The notes below the pieces were generated by a model. It did not search any database. It was not told the DNA's origin and saw nothing but the letters and a program-made list of their open reading frames with translations. This document shows positions 37,307 to 45,471 of a stretch of 64,000 nucleotides of DNA, piece after piece. This DNA is from Muribaculaceae bacterium (GTDB lineage: Bacteria > Bacillota > Clostridia > Lachnospirales > Lachnospiraceae). A program made the translations under genes and the position numbers. Location: assembly GCA_023666425.1 (NCBI GenBank), contig JAMPCA010000001.1, forward strand, positions 132,216 through 196,215, in the 5' to 3' direction. The first letter of the stretch is position 1, and every line of letters begins with the position of its first letter.

Positions 37307-39943
37307 TTACGCTCCACTACCAACAAGTGTTACATCTATGTACCCTGTCGCTTCCAGTGGTTTACCGCTCACATACGGACTATCATAATATTCCTGCGGC
37401 TGCAGCGGACTGTATTTTATCTGGAAAGAGGCATTGTCCAGTCCGGGTATGTGCTTTAGATTCTCTTCCCTAAAAGTAATTTTTCCATCATAGCTTCTCC
37501 ATTGACCCAGACCTCGCAGACGGTATTCCTTTCCGCCAACCAGAACGATAAAATCACACGCATATAAACTAATCCACCTGTCACCCATACCAGCCACATC
37601 TATACTCAGACATTTTTCCGCAGAATCATAGGTTGCGTTTGTAAATTCTATCGTATCTTCTGTGGCAATGTTCTCCACTGTAAGAGTTCCGAGCGTCTCC
37701 TCCGCCACATTATAAAGTGCTTTTCCTTCTGCCGCTTTCACCATCAGCGAGTCAACAGATCCCGCAGGCGTATCAAGCTTTATATAAACGGTCATTTCAT
37801 TAAACGAAGTCGCCCAGCGCATTTTATCCGAAGAAAGTTTAATCTCATTAAACCAAATATCTACATCTGTATAGTCTGTGTAAACGCAACTAATCGGCAT
37901 TGTAACACGCATATATTTCCCATCATCTGATACAACTGCAGATGTCTCCGCTGTTACGTCAGAAATATATCCTAATATGTCTGCTTTATTCCCATATGTA
38001 TCCTGAATTCCCCCTGTTTCCGGCTCCTCGTAACGCAAACGAATATTACTGTCTTGTGGGAGGGACCCGCTCAAGGTCAGCACTACACAGCCATATGTGC
38101 GATAAGGAGTTGGCTCTTCATTTGCAATCGCAACAGACTGAACCGAAACATCTATGGGATTTCCATTCAAATCGGTAAACGCAAATGCGCTTGCAGGCGG
38201 CACAGACGTAGTATCTAACTCTGTCCAGGCATACATGTATATATGGTCTCTGCTCGTATTGATATAGGCATTCCCTAAATACACAGAATTCTGCAAAACA
38301 GAGCTTACGGTATCTCCGTCAAAATAGATTCTGGTTGGCACCTCCGATTGTGTTCCGTTCGCATCAATCACACTGTAAACCACCAGTCCACGATTAACAT
38401 CGACATTGGATATCTCATAGTCCTGCGAATACTCCTCTGCGTCTGTGAGCGTCAAATAATCGTAAATTTCCGCCTGATAGCAAAAATGGTTGTCCTGCTC
38501 AGCCCGCCCTAAGTGACCATGTATAACAGCGTCTGATGTTGCATCATCTGTTGCATTTCCAATTGCTATGACATTATAGATTGCCGCCGGATTCTCCATG
38601 CTGGCAACGCCTTCCTTCAGCTTGTAGATGACTGTCAGCTTGCCAGTCGCTTTATCTAAATTTACCTTCGGATAACCCTCGGCAAAACGCTCGTCCGTCT
38701 TATACTTATCTTCTTCGGTACTTCCTCCGGTCGGGTCTCCCGTGTTTCCTCCAGTGGAATCTCCTCCGGTGGAACCCCCGGTGCTTCCTCCAGTCGTGCC
38801 TCCCGTGCTTCCTCCAGTCGTGCCTCCCGTGCTTCCTCCAGTCGTGCCTCCCGTGCTTCCTCCAGTCGTGCCTCCCGTTGAGCCTCCAGTGGAATCTCCG
38901 GTACTGCTGTTATCGTCTTTATCCCCGGCATTCTCGTCAGTTTTCGGAGGGGTAACGTTTTCGTCTACACTGATTTTTCCGGTGTTGACGGTCACTGTCG
39001 TCTCATTCGCCTTTACATTGACGGTTTCCACCGTGCCTTCTCCTGCAAGTGTAGTTCCCGCCGCATTTATAGATGCCTCTTTCACTTTCGAGCTCTTGTC
39101 CGCAACAATGACTGCGTTTTCCGCACTGTCCGCAACCACAAGGCTCTCCACGGTTGCATCTGTGAGCGTAACCTTCAAGTCCTTGCCGACTACATTCAAC
39201 GCCCCTACTGTTCCCACGATATTCACATCGTTAGAGCCGTCATTGATGTAGATCATGCTCACCTTTGCATCCCCCAGCACCTTCACACTTACATTATTAT
39301 TCGCCTGACGGACAACGATGCTTGAAATTTCAGAAGTTCCGGTAATGATAATGGAATTCTCGCCGCCACCGCGGACAATTACCTTCCCGGTTACCTTCAC
39401 ATTGTCAAGCGTAACTTCCTTGTCCGCAACACCGTCGCCGATAATCAGATCGCCCTGAACCGTCTGGTTGCTGAACGTAAGCGGCTTGCTGATCACTACA
39501 TTTCCCTTTTTAATTTTTGCGTTTGATTTTTTGACTACGTTCGGATAAGTCTTGTTCAGAAGCTTTTTCAGGGAAGATTTCGTCAGCTTTGCATCCGGAT
39601 TCTCTTTTCCGATAAGCTTTTTCGAGGTGGTCTCGGATAGTCTCGCCAGTACGCCGTACACATACCGCTTTGTCGCTGTTTTCGCCGGCTTGAGCTTCCC
39701 GTTGCTGTCAGGCTTTGCCAGCCCCGCCTGCAGCGCAATAGACATGATTTCATAATCAGAACTTGATTTCTTTACATCTTTCACCTTGTCGATGTCAGAT
39801 GTCGTCTGCGTAGCACCAATCAGCTTCTCAATCTGCTGTAGTGCGTATGCGCGTGTCACATACTTTGAGGTGGTCTTGGCATATGCTATCGCTGGCATAA
39901 TACATGTAAACGTCATTGCCAGCACTAACAGCCACGCCATCAC
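37307..39943 (-). CDS. Large surface protein; signal peptide split by a G7 tract
   Basis: 878 residues in the open frame, which begins GTG-ATG (MMAWLLVLAMTFTCIMPAIAYA, a signal-peptide core with no positive n-region). An SLH-like segment follows (about 28-105: YVTRAYALQQIEKLIG...AYVYGVLARL pattern), then beta-solenoid-like repeats (about 140-320), a Ser/Thr/Gly linker (about 345-410) and beta-rich C-terminal domains. The only good ribosome site (AAAGGAGG) serves ATG 39966, whose frame runs M-K-Q-K-R-M-G-G and stops at TGA. Eight instead of seven Gs (39943-39949) would join this basic n-region to the hydrophobic core. It is therefore either phase-variable, re-initiated at the TGATG overlap, or a sequencing error. 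Confidence 0.75.
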   Translation of the reverse strand: MMAWLLVLAMTFTCIMPAIAYAKTTSKYVTRAYALQQIEKLIGATQTTSDIDKVKDVKKSSSDYEIMSIALQAGLAKPDSNGKLKPAKTATKRYVYGVLARLSETTSKKLIGKENPDAKLTKSSLKKLLNKTYPNVVKKSNAKIKKGNVVISKPLTFSNQTVQGDLIIGDGVADKEVTLDNVKVTGKVIVRGGGENSIIITGTSEISSIVVRQANNNVSVKVLGDAKVSMIYINDGSNDVNIVGTVGALNVVGKDLKVTLTDATVESLVVADSAENAVIVADKSSKVKEASINAAGTTLAGEGTVETVNVKANETTVTVNTGKISVDENVTPPKTDENAGDKDDNSSTGDSTGGSTGGTTGGSTGGTTGGSTGGTTGGSTGGTTGGSTGGSTGGDSTGGNTGDPTGGSTEEDKYKTDERFAEGYPKVNLDKATGKLTVIYKLKEGVASMENPAAIYNVIAIGNATDDATSDAVIHGHLGRAEQDNHFCYQAEIYDYLTLTDAEEYSQDYEISNVDVNRGLVVYSVIDANGTQSEVPTRIYFDGDTVSSVLQNSVYLGNAYINTSRDHIYMYAWTELDTTSVPPASAFAFTDLNGNPIDVSVQSVAIANEEPTPYRTYGCVVLTLSGSLPQDSNIRLRYEEPETGGIQDTYGNKADILGYISDVTAETSAVVSDDGKYMRVTMPISCVYTDYTDVDIWFNEIKLSSDKMRWATSFNEMTVYIKLDTPAGSVDSLMVKAAEGKALYNVAEETLGTLTVENIATEDTIEFTNATYDSAEKCLSIDVAGMGDRWISLYACDFIVLVGGKEYRLRGLGQWRSYDGKITFREENLKHIPGLDNASFQIKYSPLQPQEYYDSPYVSGKPLEATGYIDVTLVGSGA
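38781..38876 (-). repeat. Four perfect 24-bp tandem repeats in the linker
   Basis: Units at 38781-38804, 38805-38828, 38829-38852 and 38853-38876 are identical, each encoding eight residues of the GGSTGGTT type; imperfect copies continue on both sides (about 38720-38930). It is an in-frame minisatellite that could vary in length between strains. Confidence 0.9.
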
Positions 39944-40105
39944 CCCCCCATTCTTTTTTGCTTCATTCTTGTCCTCCTTTTTGATGAAAATATAATCTAT
40001 GCAACATATGTATTGTAAATCTTTTCCAGCTAAATGTAAATACCCAATATCTCTCTAAGAGCTGCCATAGTTTTAACTTGTTCTTTCGGGCTTTTTATAT
40101 CCCCC

Positions 40106-41281
40106 TTACCTGCCTTCGATCATTTTGACATATTGTACGAACCGGGCCAATGTCCATATTCTGTCCCTGCGATCCCTGGGATATGTCACTATGTAAGGTT
40201 TCGGCACAACCAATATAACATTTTCTGCCTGCATTTCATCCATCTGCGCCCCGGATATCCCTTGTTGAAGTGTACAGAGGTACTTTGGTTTATCTCTCAG
40301 CCGGTCTGCTTCATTCAGCACCTGCCTCCATCTGTCTTTACAAGTAGTTTTCGCTGCCAGCGAAATAATATTATCAGTAGAAAATCCATAATCATGGTAT
40401 GCTTCCTTTGAAGGAAACAGGAAATCCGGCTTTTTATTTCCTTCTGTGACTGCCTGTGATGAATACTCAATACAGTTTCCATCAAATATTGCCGCCAAGT
40501 GATGTTCAAGACTTTTTCCGGCACGGCTTTTTCTACGGTTTAGCACAACATTTGCAAGCCGAACAAACTCATCCACTGACTGAAATCCTTTGGTAATAAT
40601 ATCACCGTATCTTGCATATTCTAATGCCCTGAAAAGTGTATACTCCATGTTCGTCCAACTGATAATTTTCTCATCCGGGTTAAGATGAATATACTCTGCA
40701 TGGTCATATGTCTTTTCTTCTATCTCCCTTGCTGCCGCCGACATTACATCCGACGCAGGAAAATCCACACCAAGACCACTGATAAATTCCTGTATTGCCA
40801 GTTTTTCCTGCGTCTTTGCCGATACATTCTGAATATCAATAAGACTGTTTGTTTCAGTTGGACTGATACCAAATGCATCAAGAAATTCTTCTATTTCCCC
40901 GTCCGTTTCCAGGAAATATCCACTGTAATCAGTATCCATCTGTTTTGTAAATACAAACAACGCTCCCGTCTGTTCTGGCTTTAAGAATGGAAAACCTCTG
41001 CCAAACCGTGTAATTCTCAATTCATTTTTGCTCTCATAATATGTAAAGCAGCTTTCCGTTTCAAAATCATCCTGCCATTTGATTGTTACAGTTCTTTTAA
41101 GAATGCTTTCCTGTTCAAGTTCCCCTTTACTGAACATCATTTCCACCGCTGATTTTGAAATCAAAATCCCAGACTGATGACCGCCCGTTGCTCCTGTATC
41201 ATTTGCAGAAAGAAACTTGCAAAATCCTTTGTCACTGTTAAGAACAGATTTTATCGCCTGCCCTGCATAGCCTGTCGTCAT
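40106..41281 (-). CDS. EcoRII-like type II restriction endonuclease
   Basis: 391 residues. The N-terminal about 170 residues resemble the EcoRII effector DNA-binding (B3-like) domain (FCKFLSANDTGATGGHQSGILIS). From about 215 onward is the EcoRII C-terminal nuclease domain, recognisable from NRRKSRAGKSLEHHLAAIF, KKPDFLFPSKEAYHD, AAKTTCKDRWRQVLNEADR and LQQGISGAQMDEM. EcoRII cuts before CCWGG and needs two sites. The sequence suggests CCWGG or a close relative. The stop-to-start distance from the methylase is zero (adjacent codons). AT-rich codon use differs from neighbouring genes. Confidence 0.92.
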   Translation of the reverse strand: MTTGYAGQAIKSVLNSDKGFCKFLSANDTGATGGHQSGILISKSAVEMMFSKGELEQESILKRTVTIKWQDDFETESCFTYYESKNELRITRFGRGFPFLKPEQTGALFVFTKQMDTDYSGYFLETDGEIEEFLDAFGISPTETNSLIDIQNVSAKTQEKLAIQEFISGLGVDFPASDVMSAAAREIEEKTYDHAEYIHLNPDEKIISWTNMEYTLFRALEYARYGDIITKGFQSVDEFVRLANVVLNRRKSRAGKSLEHHLAAIFDGNCIEYSSQAVTEGNKKPDFLFPSKEAYHDYGFSTDNIISLAAKTTCKDRWRQVLNEADRLRDKPKYLCTLQQGISGAQMDEMQAENVILVVPKPYIVTYPRDRRDRIWTLARFVQYVKMIEGR

Positions 41282-42430
41282 CTAAACCACCTTCCTCTGT
41301 AATTCTTTTCCTTCTGCAGGTTCCATCTCTTCTATTTTCTCTACAATCAGTTTTGCTACATTTTCCATCAAAGGTACTACAACAGAATTTCCGAACTGTT
41401 TATATGCCTGCGTATCAGATACCGGAATTATAAAATCATCCGGGAATCCCTGCAGTCTTGCGCATTCACGGGGTGTAAGCCTCCTTGGATTTTTTCCCTC
41501 CTGCTCAATCAGTATTTCTGAACCATCTTTATAGTACCTTGCGCTGATGGTTCTTGACACACCATCTAATGGCGCAATACCATATCCGAATCCGTTTCCT
41601 GCCGCCTTATGTTTTGCCGCATAATTCTGAAGATATGTCCAGAGTTTGTCCGATAATGTATATTTTTCATCAACATCTTTATCCAGAATATCACGCATAA
41701 CAGGTTTTGGCAGTTTAGGCGTCAATTCAAAATCAAATTGCACATTCTTTCCATACTTTTTACGGTCAAATCCCACGATAAGGATTCTCTCTCTGTGCTG
41801 TGGCACAAATTGCTGTCCATCCAAAACAGAATAGAAAACACTGTAATCCAATTCCTCCAGCGCTTCCAGTATTACCTTAAAAGTTCTGCCTTTATCATGG
41901 CTGCATAGATTTTTTACATTCTCCAGCATAAATGCTTTTGGTCTTTTTTCTTTTAATATCCGGCAGACATCAAAAAAGAGGGTTCCCTGTGTTTTATCCT
42001 CAAATCCTGTTGCCCGCCCAAGACTGTTCTTTTTGGAAACACCGGCAATAGAAAATGGCTGGCATGGAAAACCAGCTACCAGAATATCGTGATCGGGTAT
42101 GGACGAAGCCGATACCTGTGTAATATCCCCCTCCGGCTGTTCTCCAAAATTGGCAAAATATGTCTGCTGACTGTATTTATTCCATTCATTCGAATAAACG
42201 CAGTGTCCACCAGCCCTGTCAAAAGCAAGTCTCATCCCGCCTATCCCAGCAAATAAATCAATAAACGTAAAATGACAGCCTTTCACTTCACGCTGCTTTT
42301 TTCTCATATCAGTCACATAATATGCAACAGCCTCTCTCACGCAATCCTGCATCGTCTGCCCCATCAATGCAGAATAGTGATTCAATTCATTGTATAAACC
42401 ATCATCAACCCTTATATGTACTTGTTTCAT
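41282..42430 (-). CDS. DNA cytosine-5 methyltransferase with ribbon-helix-helix head
   Basis: 382 residues. Residues 1-45 ([26 protein letters not shown]) look like a MetJ/Arc ribbon-helix-helix DNA-binding domain. A complete C5 methylase follows: motif [16 protein letters not shown] (56-70), motif IV FPCQPF with catalytic C123, motif VI LENVKNL, motif [15 protein letters not shown] and motif [10 protein letters not shown]. It protects DNA from the adjacent EcoRII-like nuclease and is Dcm-like. The N-terminal domain could repress its own promoter, as helix-turn-helix heads do in SsoII-type methylases, but a ribbon-helix-helix version is unusual. Confidence 0.92.
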   Translation of the reverse strand: MKQVHIRVDDGLYNELNHYSALMGQTMQDCVREAVAYYVTDMRKKQREVKGCHFTFIDLFAGIGGMRLAFDRAGGHCVYSNEWNKYSQQTYFANFGEQPEGDITQVSASSIPDHDILVAGFPCQPFSIAGVSKKNSLGRATGFEDKTQGTLFFDVCRILKEKRPKAFMLENVKNLCSHDKGRTFKVILEALEELDYSVFYSVLDGQQFVPQHRERILIVGFDRKKYGKNVQFDFELTPKLPKPVMRDILDKDVDEKYTLSDKLWTYLQNYAAKHKAAGNGFGYGIAPLDGVSRTISARYYKDGSEILIEQEGKNPRRLTPRECARLQGFPDDFIIPVSDTQAYKQFGNSVVVPLMENVAKLIVEKIEEMEPAEGKELQRKVV

Positions 42431-42473
42431 TCATATCACTCCTGGGAAATAATCTATACCTGATTTTTCCCTA

Positions 42474-42502
42474 ATTATACTATTGCCATGAAAAAAAAAC
42501 AA
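42474..42502 (-). promoter_or_regulatory. Predicted promoter of the restriction-modification operon
   Basis: On the minus strand TTGTTT (42502-42497) and TATAAT (42479-42474) are 17 nt apart. The ribosome site (AGGAG) downstream overlaps a CCTGG sequence at 42441-42445. Confidence 0.65.
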
Positions 42503-42596
42503 GTAAAACCTATCTCGGAAAGCTCATGGGAATTGCTAACGCCTGCTTCGTGAATGGTTCCTCTGGCTGCGCGGATCACAAAATTTAAAAAAGGTA

Positions 42597-42657
42597 TTGA
42601 CAAATATATCGTGTCGCGATATATTATAATAGCAATAGGTCGTATGACGATATATCG
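42597..42657 (+). promoter_or_regulatory. PadR promoter with two ATCG/CGAT palindromes
   Basis: TTGACA (42597-42602), a 17-nt spacer and TATATT (42620-42625). The spacer and -10 are covered by ATATATCG-TGTCG-CGATATAT (42604-42624); a second perfect palindrome, CGATATATCG, lies at 42648-42657, just before the start. Both fit autoregulation by the PadR protein. Confidence 0.75.
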
Positions 42658-42683
42658 GCTGACGAGAAATGAGGTGAGACGGA

Positions 42684-42995
42684 ATGGACAAAAACCAGCC
42701 GCTTACAGAGACCATTTTCTACATTCTGCTGGCTGTGCGAAAGCCGAACCACGGCTATGGCATTACGCAGGAAGTAGAAAGCCTGACCAGCGGGCGGGTC
42801 GTGATGGGAGCCGGAACCCTGTATGGCGCAATCCAGTCCCTGCTAAAAAAGGGCTGGATCCGAATCTACAGTCAGGAGACAGACTCCCGGAAAAAGAAGG
42901 AGTACATCCTTACGGATTTGGGCCGCGGGGTATTTGAGGCGGAATGTGCAAGATTGCAGGAACTTGTGGAAAATGCAAAGCTGATGAGACAGTGA
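42684..42995 (+). CDS. PadR-family transcriptional regulator
   Basis: 103 residues covering the full PadR winged helix: ETIFYILLAVRKPNHGYGITQEVE (9-32), LYGAIQSLLKKGWI (46-59) and the wing with KKKEYILTDLG. There is no C-terminal effector domain (PadR-s1 form). Membrane or efflux genes are the usual targets; here the partner is the DUF2812 membrane protein 10 nt downstream. The two promoter palindromes suggest autorepression. Confidence 0.92.
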   Translation: MDKNQPLTETIFYILLAVRKPNHGYGITQEVESLTSGRVVMGAGTLYGAIQSLLKKGWIRIYSQETDSRKKKEYILTDLGRGVFEAECARLQELVENAKLMRQ

Positions 42996-43005
42996 GGAGA
43001 ATGAT

Positions 43006-43698
43006 ATGATTAAATTTCGATTGTACTATGATAAGGATAAAGAGACGGACTGGCTGAACGGACTGGCCGCATCCGGACTTGAGCTGGAGGGCTTCTGTCT
43101 TGGATTTTATAAGTTTTCACAGGGAGAGCCGGGGCGTTACCGCTACCAGATTGATTTTTCCGGCAGCTTCTTCTCTGTGGGCAGCGATTACCGGGAGTTC
43201 ATGGAGGAGCAGGAGATAGAGCTTGTCGCCGTCTGGGGTCCGTGGGTAATTCTACGGAAACTGGCGAATGAAAAGGATTTTCAGTTATACAGCGACAATG
43301 CCTCTCTGATCACGCATTATGAGAAAATCCGTAAAATGTTTAAGATATTTTCTATATTACTGTATATAAGCTTTATGATGGAGGTTTTTGCCGGAGCCGC
43401 TCTCCATGACCCGTTTTTCTATATCGCGATGGTTGCCATCGGCGTGCTGGCGCTTGTGTTTTTAAATATCGCGGCACGCCTGACAAATACAATTGACCGT
43501 CTGCGGGAGGAGGATGGAATCGCTCCCCGGCGACGCAGACGGCCAAACCTTCTGATGGCACTCGGCATGTTGCTCAGCGGCAGCGCATCCGTGATGCAGG
43601 ATGTAATGGCGCTGCCCGTCATGCGTACCTTACAGATTATTGGAATCGTACTTATATGGATTGGAATCTTCCGCACAATCCGGACTCCGAACACTTAA
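43006..43698 (+). CDS. DUF2812 membrane protein
   Basis: 230 residues. A soluble N-terminal domain of about 100 residues (WLNGLAASGLELEGFCLGFYKFSQGEPGRYRYQIDF, the DUF2812 signature) is followed by four hydrophobic segments (about 111-131, 134-153, 180-197 and 202-222). The family is nearly always paired with a PadR regulator, as here, and its function is unknown. Its last 4 nt overlap the end of the convergent acyl-ligase gene. Confidence 0.85.
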   Translation: MIKFRLYYDKDKETDWLNGLAASGLELEGFCLGFYKFSQGEPGRYRYQIDFSGSFFSVGSDYREFMEEQEIELVAVWGPWVILRKLANEKDFQLYSDNASLITHYEKIRKMFKIFSILLYISFMMEVFAGAALHDPFFYIAMVAIGVLALVFLNIAARLTNTIDRLREEDGIAPRRRRRPNLLMALGMLLSGSASVMQDVMALPVMRTLQIIGIVLIWIGIFRTIRTPNT

Positions 43699-45206
43699 AA
43701 TCTCCGCACCTTGCCGGATGCTGTTTTCGGAAATTCCGTATCGCGCACAATGAGACTGTAAACCTTTTTAAAGCTCTGGGCAGAGCTGTTGTAGTCGTCT
43801 ACCAGCTTCTGCAGTCCGGCGCGGATATCCTCCACTCCATGCGTTTTCACATACTCGAGGTCGGGGTAGATCTCGGCCTCGATCAGCCCTTCCTTCTCCC
43901 GCACGAGGATCTCCTGCACCAGACGGGACTCCCCGAGCTTATTCTCAAGCTCCTCGGGCGAAACATTTTCCCCATTCTTTGTAATGATAAGATTCTTCTT
44001 GCGTCCGGTCAGGTAAACATATCCCTCCCCGTCCACATAGCCCAGATCTCCGGTGTGGAGCCAGCCGTCCTTTAACGCCCCGGCGGTCTCCTCCGGCATC
44101 TCATAATAGCCGAGCATCACGCTGCTTCCGCGCACACACAGCTCGCCGTCCACGGTCTTTGCCTCGCAGTTTGGCAGAAGCTGCCCCACAGAGCCGTTCT
44201 TAATATTCCATGGCGGGTTGGTGCTGATAACAGGAGCGCACTCGGTCATGCCATAGCCCTGCAGAATCGTGATGCCAAACTTCCCAAACAAATCCAGATA
44301 ATCCGGGTTCAGATAAGCGCCTCCGCTGCAGATCGTGTGCAGCCTTCCGCCGAACACTTCCTTACGGATATACTCCGCGGGAGCCTCCGGGGCATCCTGA
44401 AGCTTTTTCGCAAAGGATTCAATCATCAGCGGCACCATCAGTATCATGTCCGGCTCGAAGAGCTTAATGTTCTTTGCCATATGAAGCAGAGAATCGTTGA
44501 TACAGATCGTACTTCCCAGTGAGATACCCTTTAAAATATCCATGCTCAGACAGTAAGCGTGGTGAATCGGAAGCACACTCAAAAGAGTGCTGTGCTCCGG
44601 CAGCTTTAAATCCAGACATGTAGCGTTATCCGCCAGATTGCGGTGGGTCAGCATAACGCCCTTGCTTTTGCCGGTGGTGCCGGAAGTATACATAATGGTG
44701 CACAGTGTATCCGGTCCCGGTTCAGCTTCAAATACCCCCGCATTTTCCGCGATGAGCCCTCCCAGTGACAGCAATCCCCCGTCCATTTGTCCCTGCATGG
44801 TTATCAGGTACTGTAAATCGCTGCAGCGCTCCTTTGCGATGGCAATCACGTCTGCCCGGAGCTCGTCAATCACCAGCGCCTTCGCATGGGAACGGTCGAT
44901 GAGCTCCACCAGCTCCTCCGCAGGCAGGGAAACGTCTAACGGCACCGCCACGCTGCCGCTGTTTACAATCCCGAAATAAGCGCACAGCCATGCATAAGAG
45001 CTGCGTCCGGTCAGCGCGATATGCTCTCCCAGTACACCCAGCTTTTCCAGCGCGCGGGAAAAGCCCTCGCTGTCATTTTCCAGCTCCAGATAGGTCTTCG
45101 CCTCTATCGCATCCTTTCCCGCCTTATAACGCACCACCTCCCGGTCGCTATACTTTACCGCCGATGAGGACAACAGTTCTTTGATCGTATGATATGCTTC
45201 CTGCAT
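43695..45206 (-). CDS. AMP-forming acyl-CoA/acyl-ACP ligase
   Basis: 503 residues from ATG 45206 (GAGGAGGG, 5 nt). Class I adenylate-forming enzyme: P-loop YTSGTTGKSKG (about 171-181), the QGYGMTECAP motif (about 310-319), HTGDLG and the C-terminal hinge LTGRKKNLIITKNGENVSPEELE with the K-N-G-E-N catalytic Lys region. It activates a carboxylic acid as the adenylate and probably loads it onto the carrier protein encoded just upstream. A C-terminal thioester role is inferred from the neighbourhood. Substrate-pocket residues do not reveal chain length. Confidence 0.88.
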   Translation of the reverse strand: MQEAYHTIKELLSSSAVKYSDREVVRYKAGKDAIEAKTYLELENDSEGFSRALEKLGVLGEHIALTGRSSYAWLCAYFGIVNSGSVAVPLDVSLPAEELVELIDRSHAKALVIDELRADVIAIAKERCSDLQYLITMQGQMDGGLLSLGGLIAENAGVFEAEPGPDTLCTIMYTSGTTGKSKGVMLTHRNLADNATCLDLKLPEHSTLLSVLPIHHAYCLSMDILKGISLGSTICINDSLLHMAKNIKLFEPDMILMVPLMIESFAKKLQDAPEAPAEYIRKEVFGGRLHTICSGGAYLNPDYLDLFGKFGITILQGYGMTECAPVISTNPPWNIKNGSVGQLLPNCEAKTVDGELCVRGSSVMLGYYEMPEETAGALKDGWLHTGDLGYVDGEGYVYLTGRKKNLIITKNGENVSPEELENKLGESRLVQEILVREKEGLIEAEIYPDLEYVKTHGVEDIRAGLQKLVDDYNSSAQSFKKVYSLIVRDTEFPKTASGKVRRF

Positions 45207-45227
45207 TTTTCCCTCCTCTATATACAC

Positions 45228-45458
45228 CTATGAATTCTGCAGCTTTTCGATGTAGTCCATAGCCTCCTGCACCGTGCGGATCTGTGCGGCTTCGCCCTCT
45301 TCCACCTCTATGTCAAAAGTCTCCTCCAGCTCTCCCAGCATACTCATAAAATCGAAGGAGGTAAAGCCCAGATCCTCCATGAAGCGGGACTCCGGCTGAA
45401 TGTTCTCCGCCTCCACTTCCACATAATTTACAATAACCTCTCTCAGCTTCTCTAACAT
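45228..45458 (-). CDS. Acyl/peptidyl carrier protein
   Basis: 76 residues, acidic, four-helix carrier fold. The phosphopantetheine attachment site is Ser34 in EDLGFTSFDFMSM (D-x-G-x-x-S). Unlike the housekeeping ACP (DSL), it has a T-S-F-D-F motif, which suggests a dedicated secondary-pathway carrier. It lies between the condensation-like gene (13 nt) and the ligase gene. No phosphopantetheinyl transferase is encoded in the window. Confidence 0.92.
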   Translation of the reverse strand: MLEKLREVIVNYVEVEAENIQPESRFMEDLGFTSFDFMSMLGELEETFDIEVEEGEAAQIRTVQEAMDYIEKLQNS

Positions 45459-45471
45459 AGCTCTCTCCCTT

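Noticed and set aside
38720-38930. CRISPR-like regularity of 24-bp repeats
   Set aside because: Units are contiguous, without spacers, and encode an in-frame Gly/Ser/Thr linker.
38742-39251. 169-codon plus-strand Pro/Val-rich frame
   Set aside because: It is the complement of the linker repeat and has no start signals.
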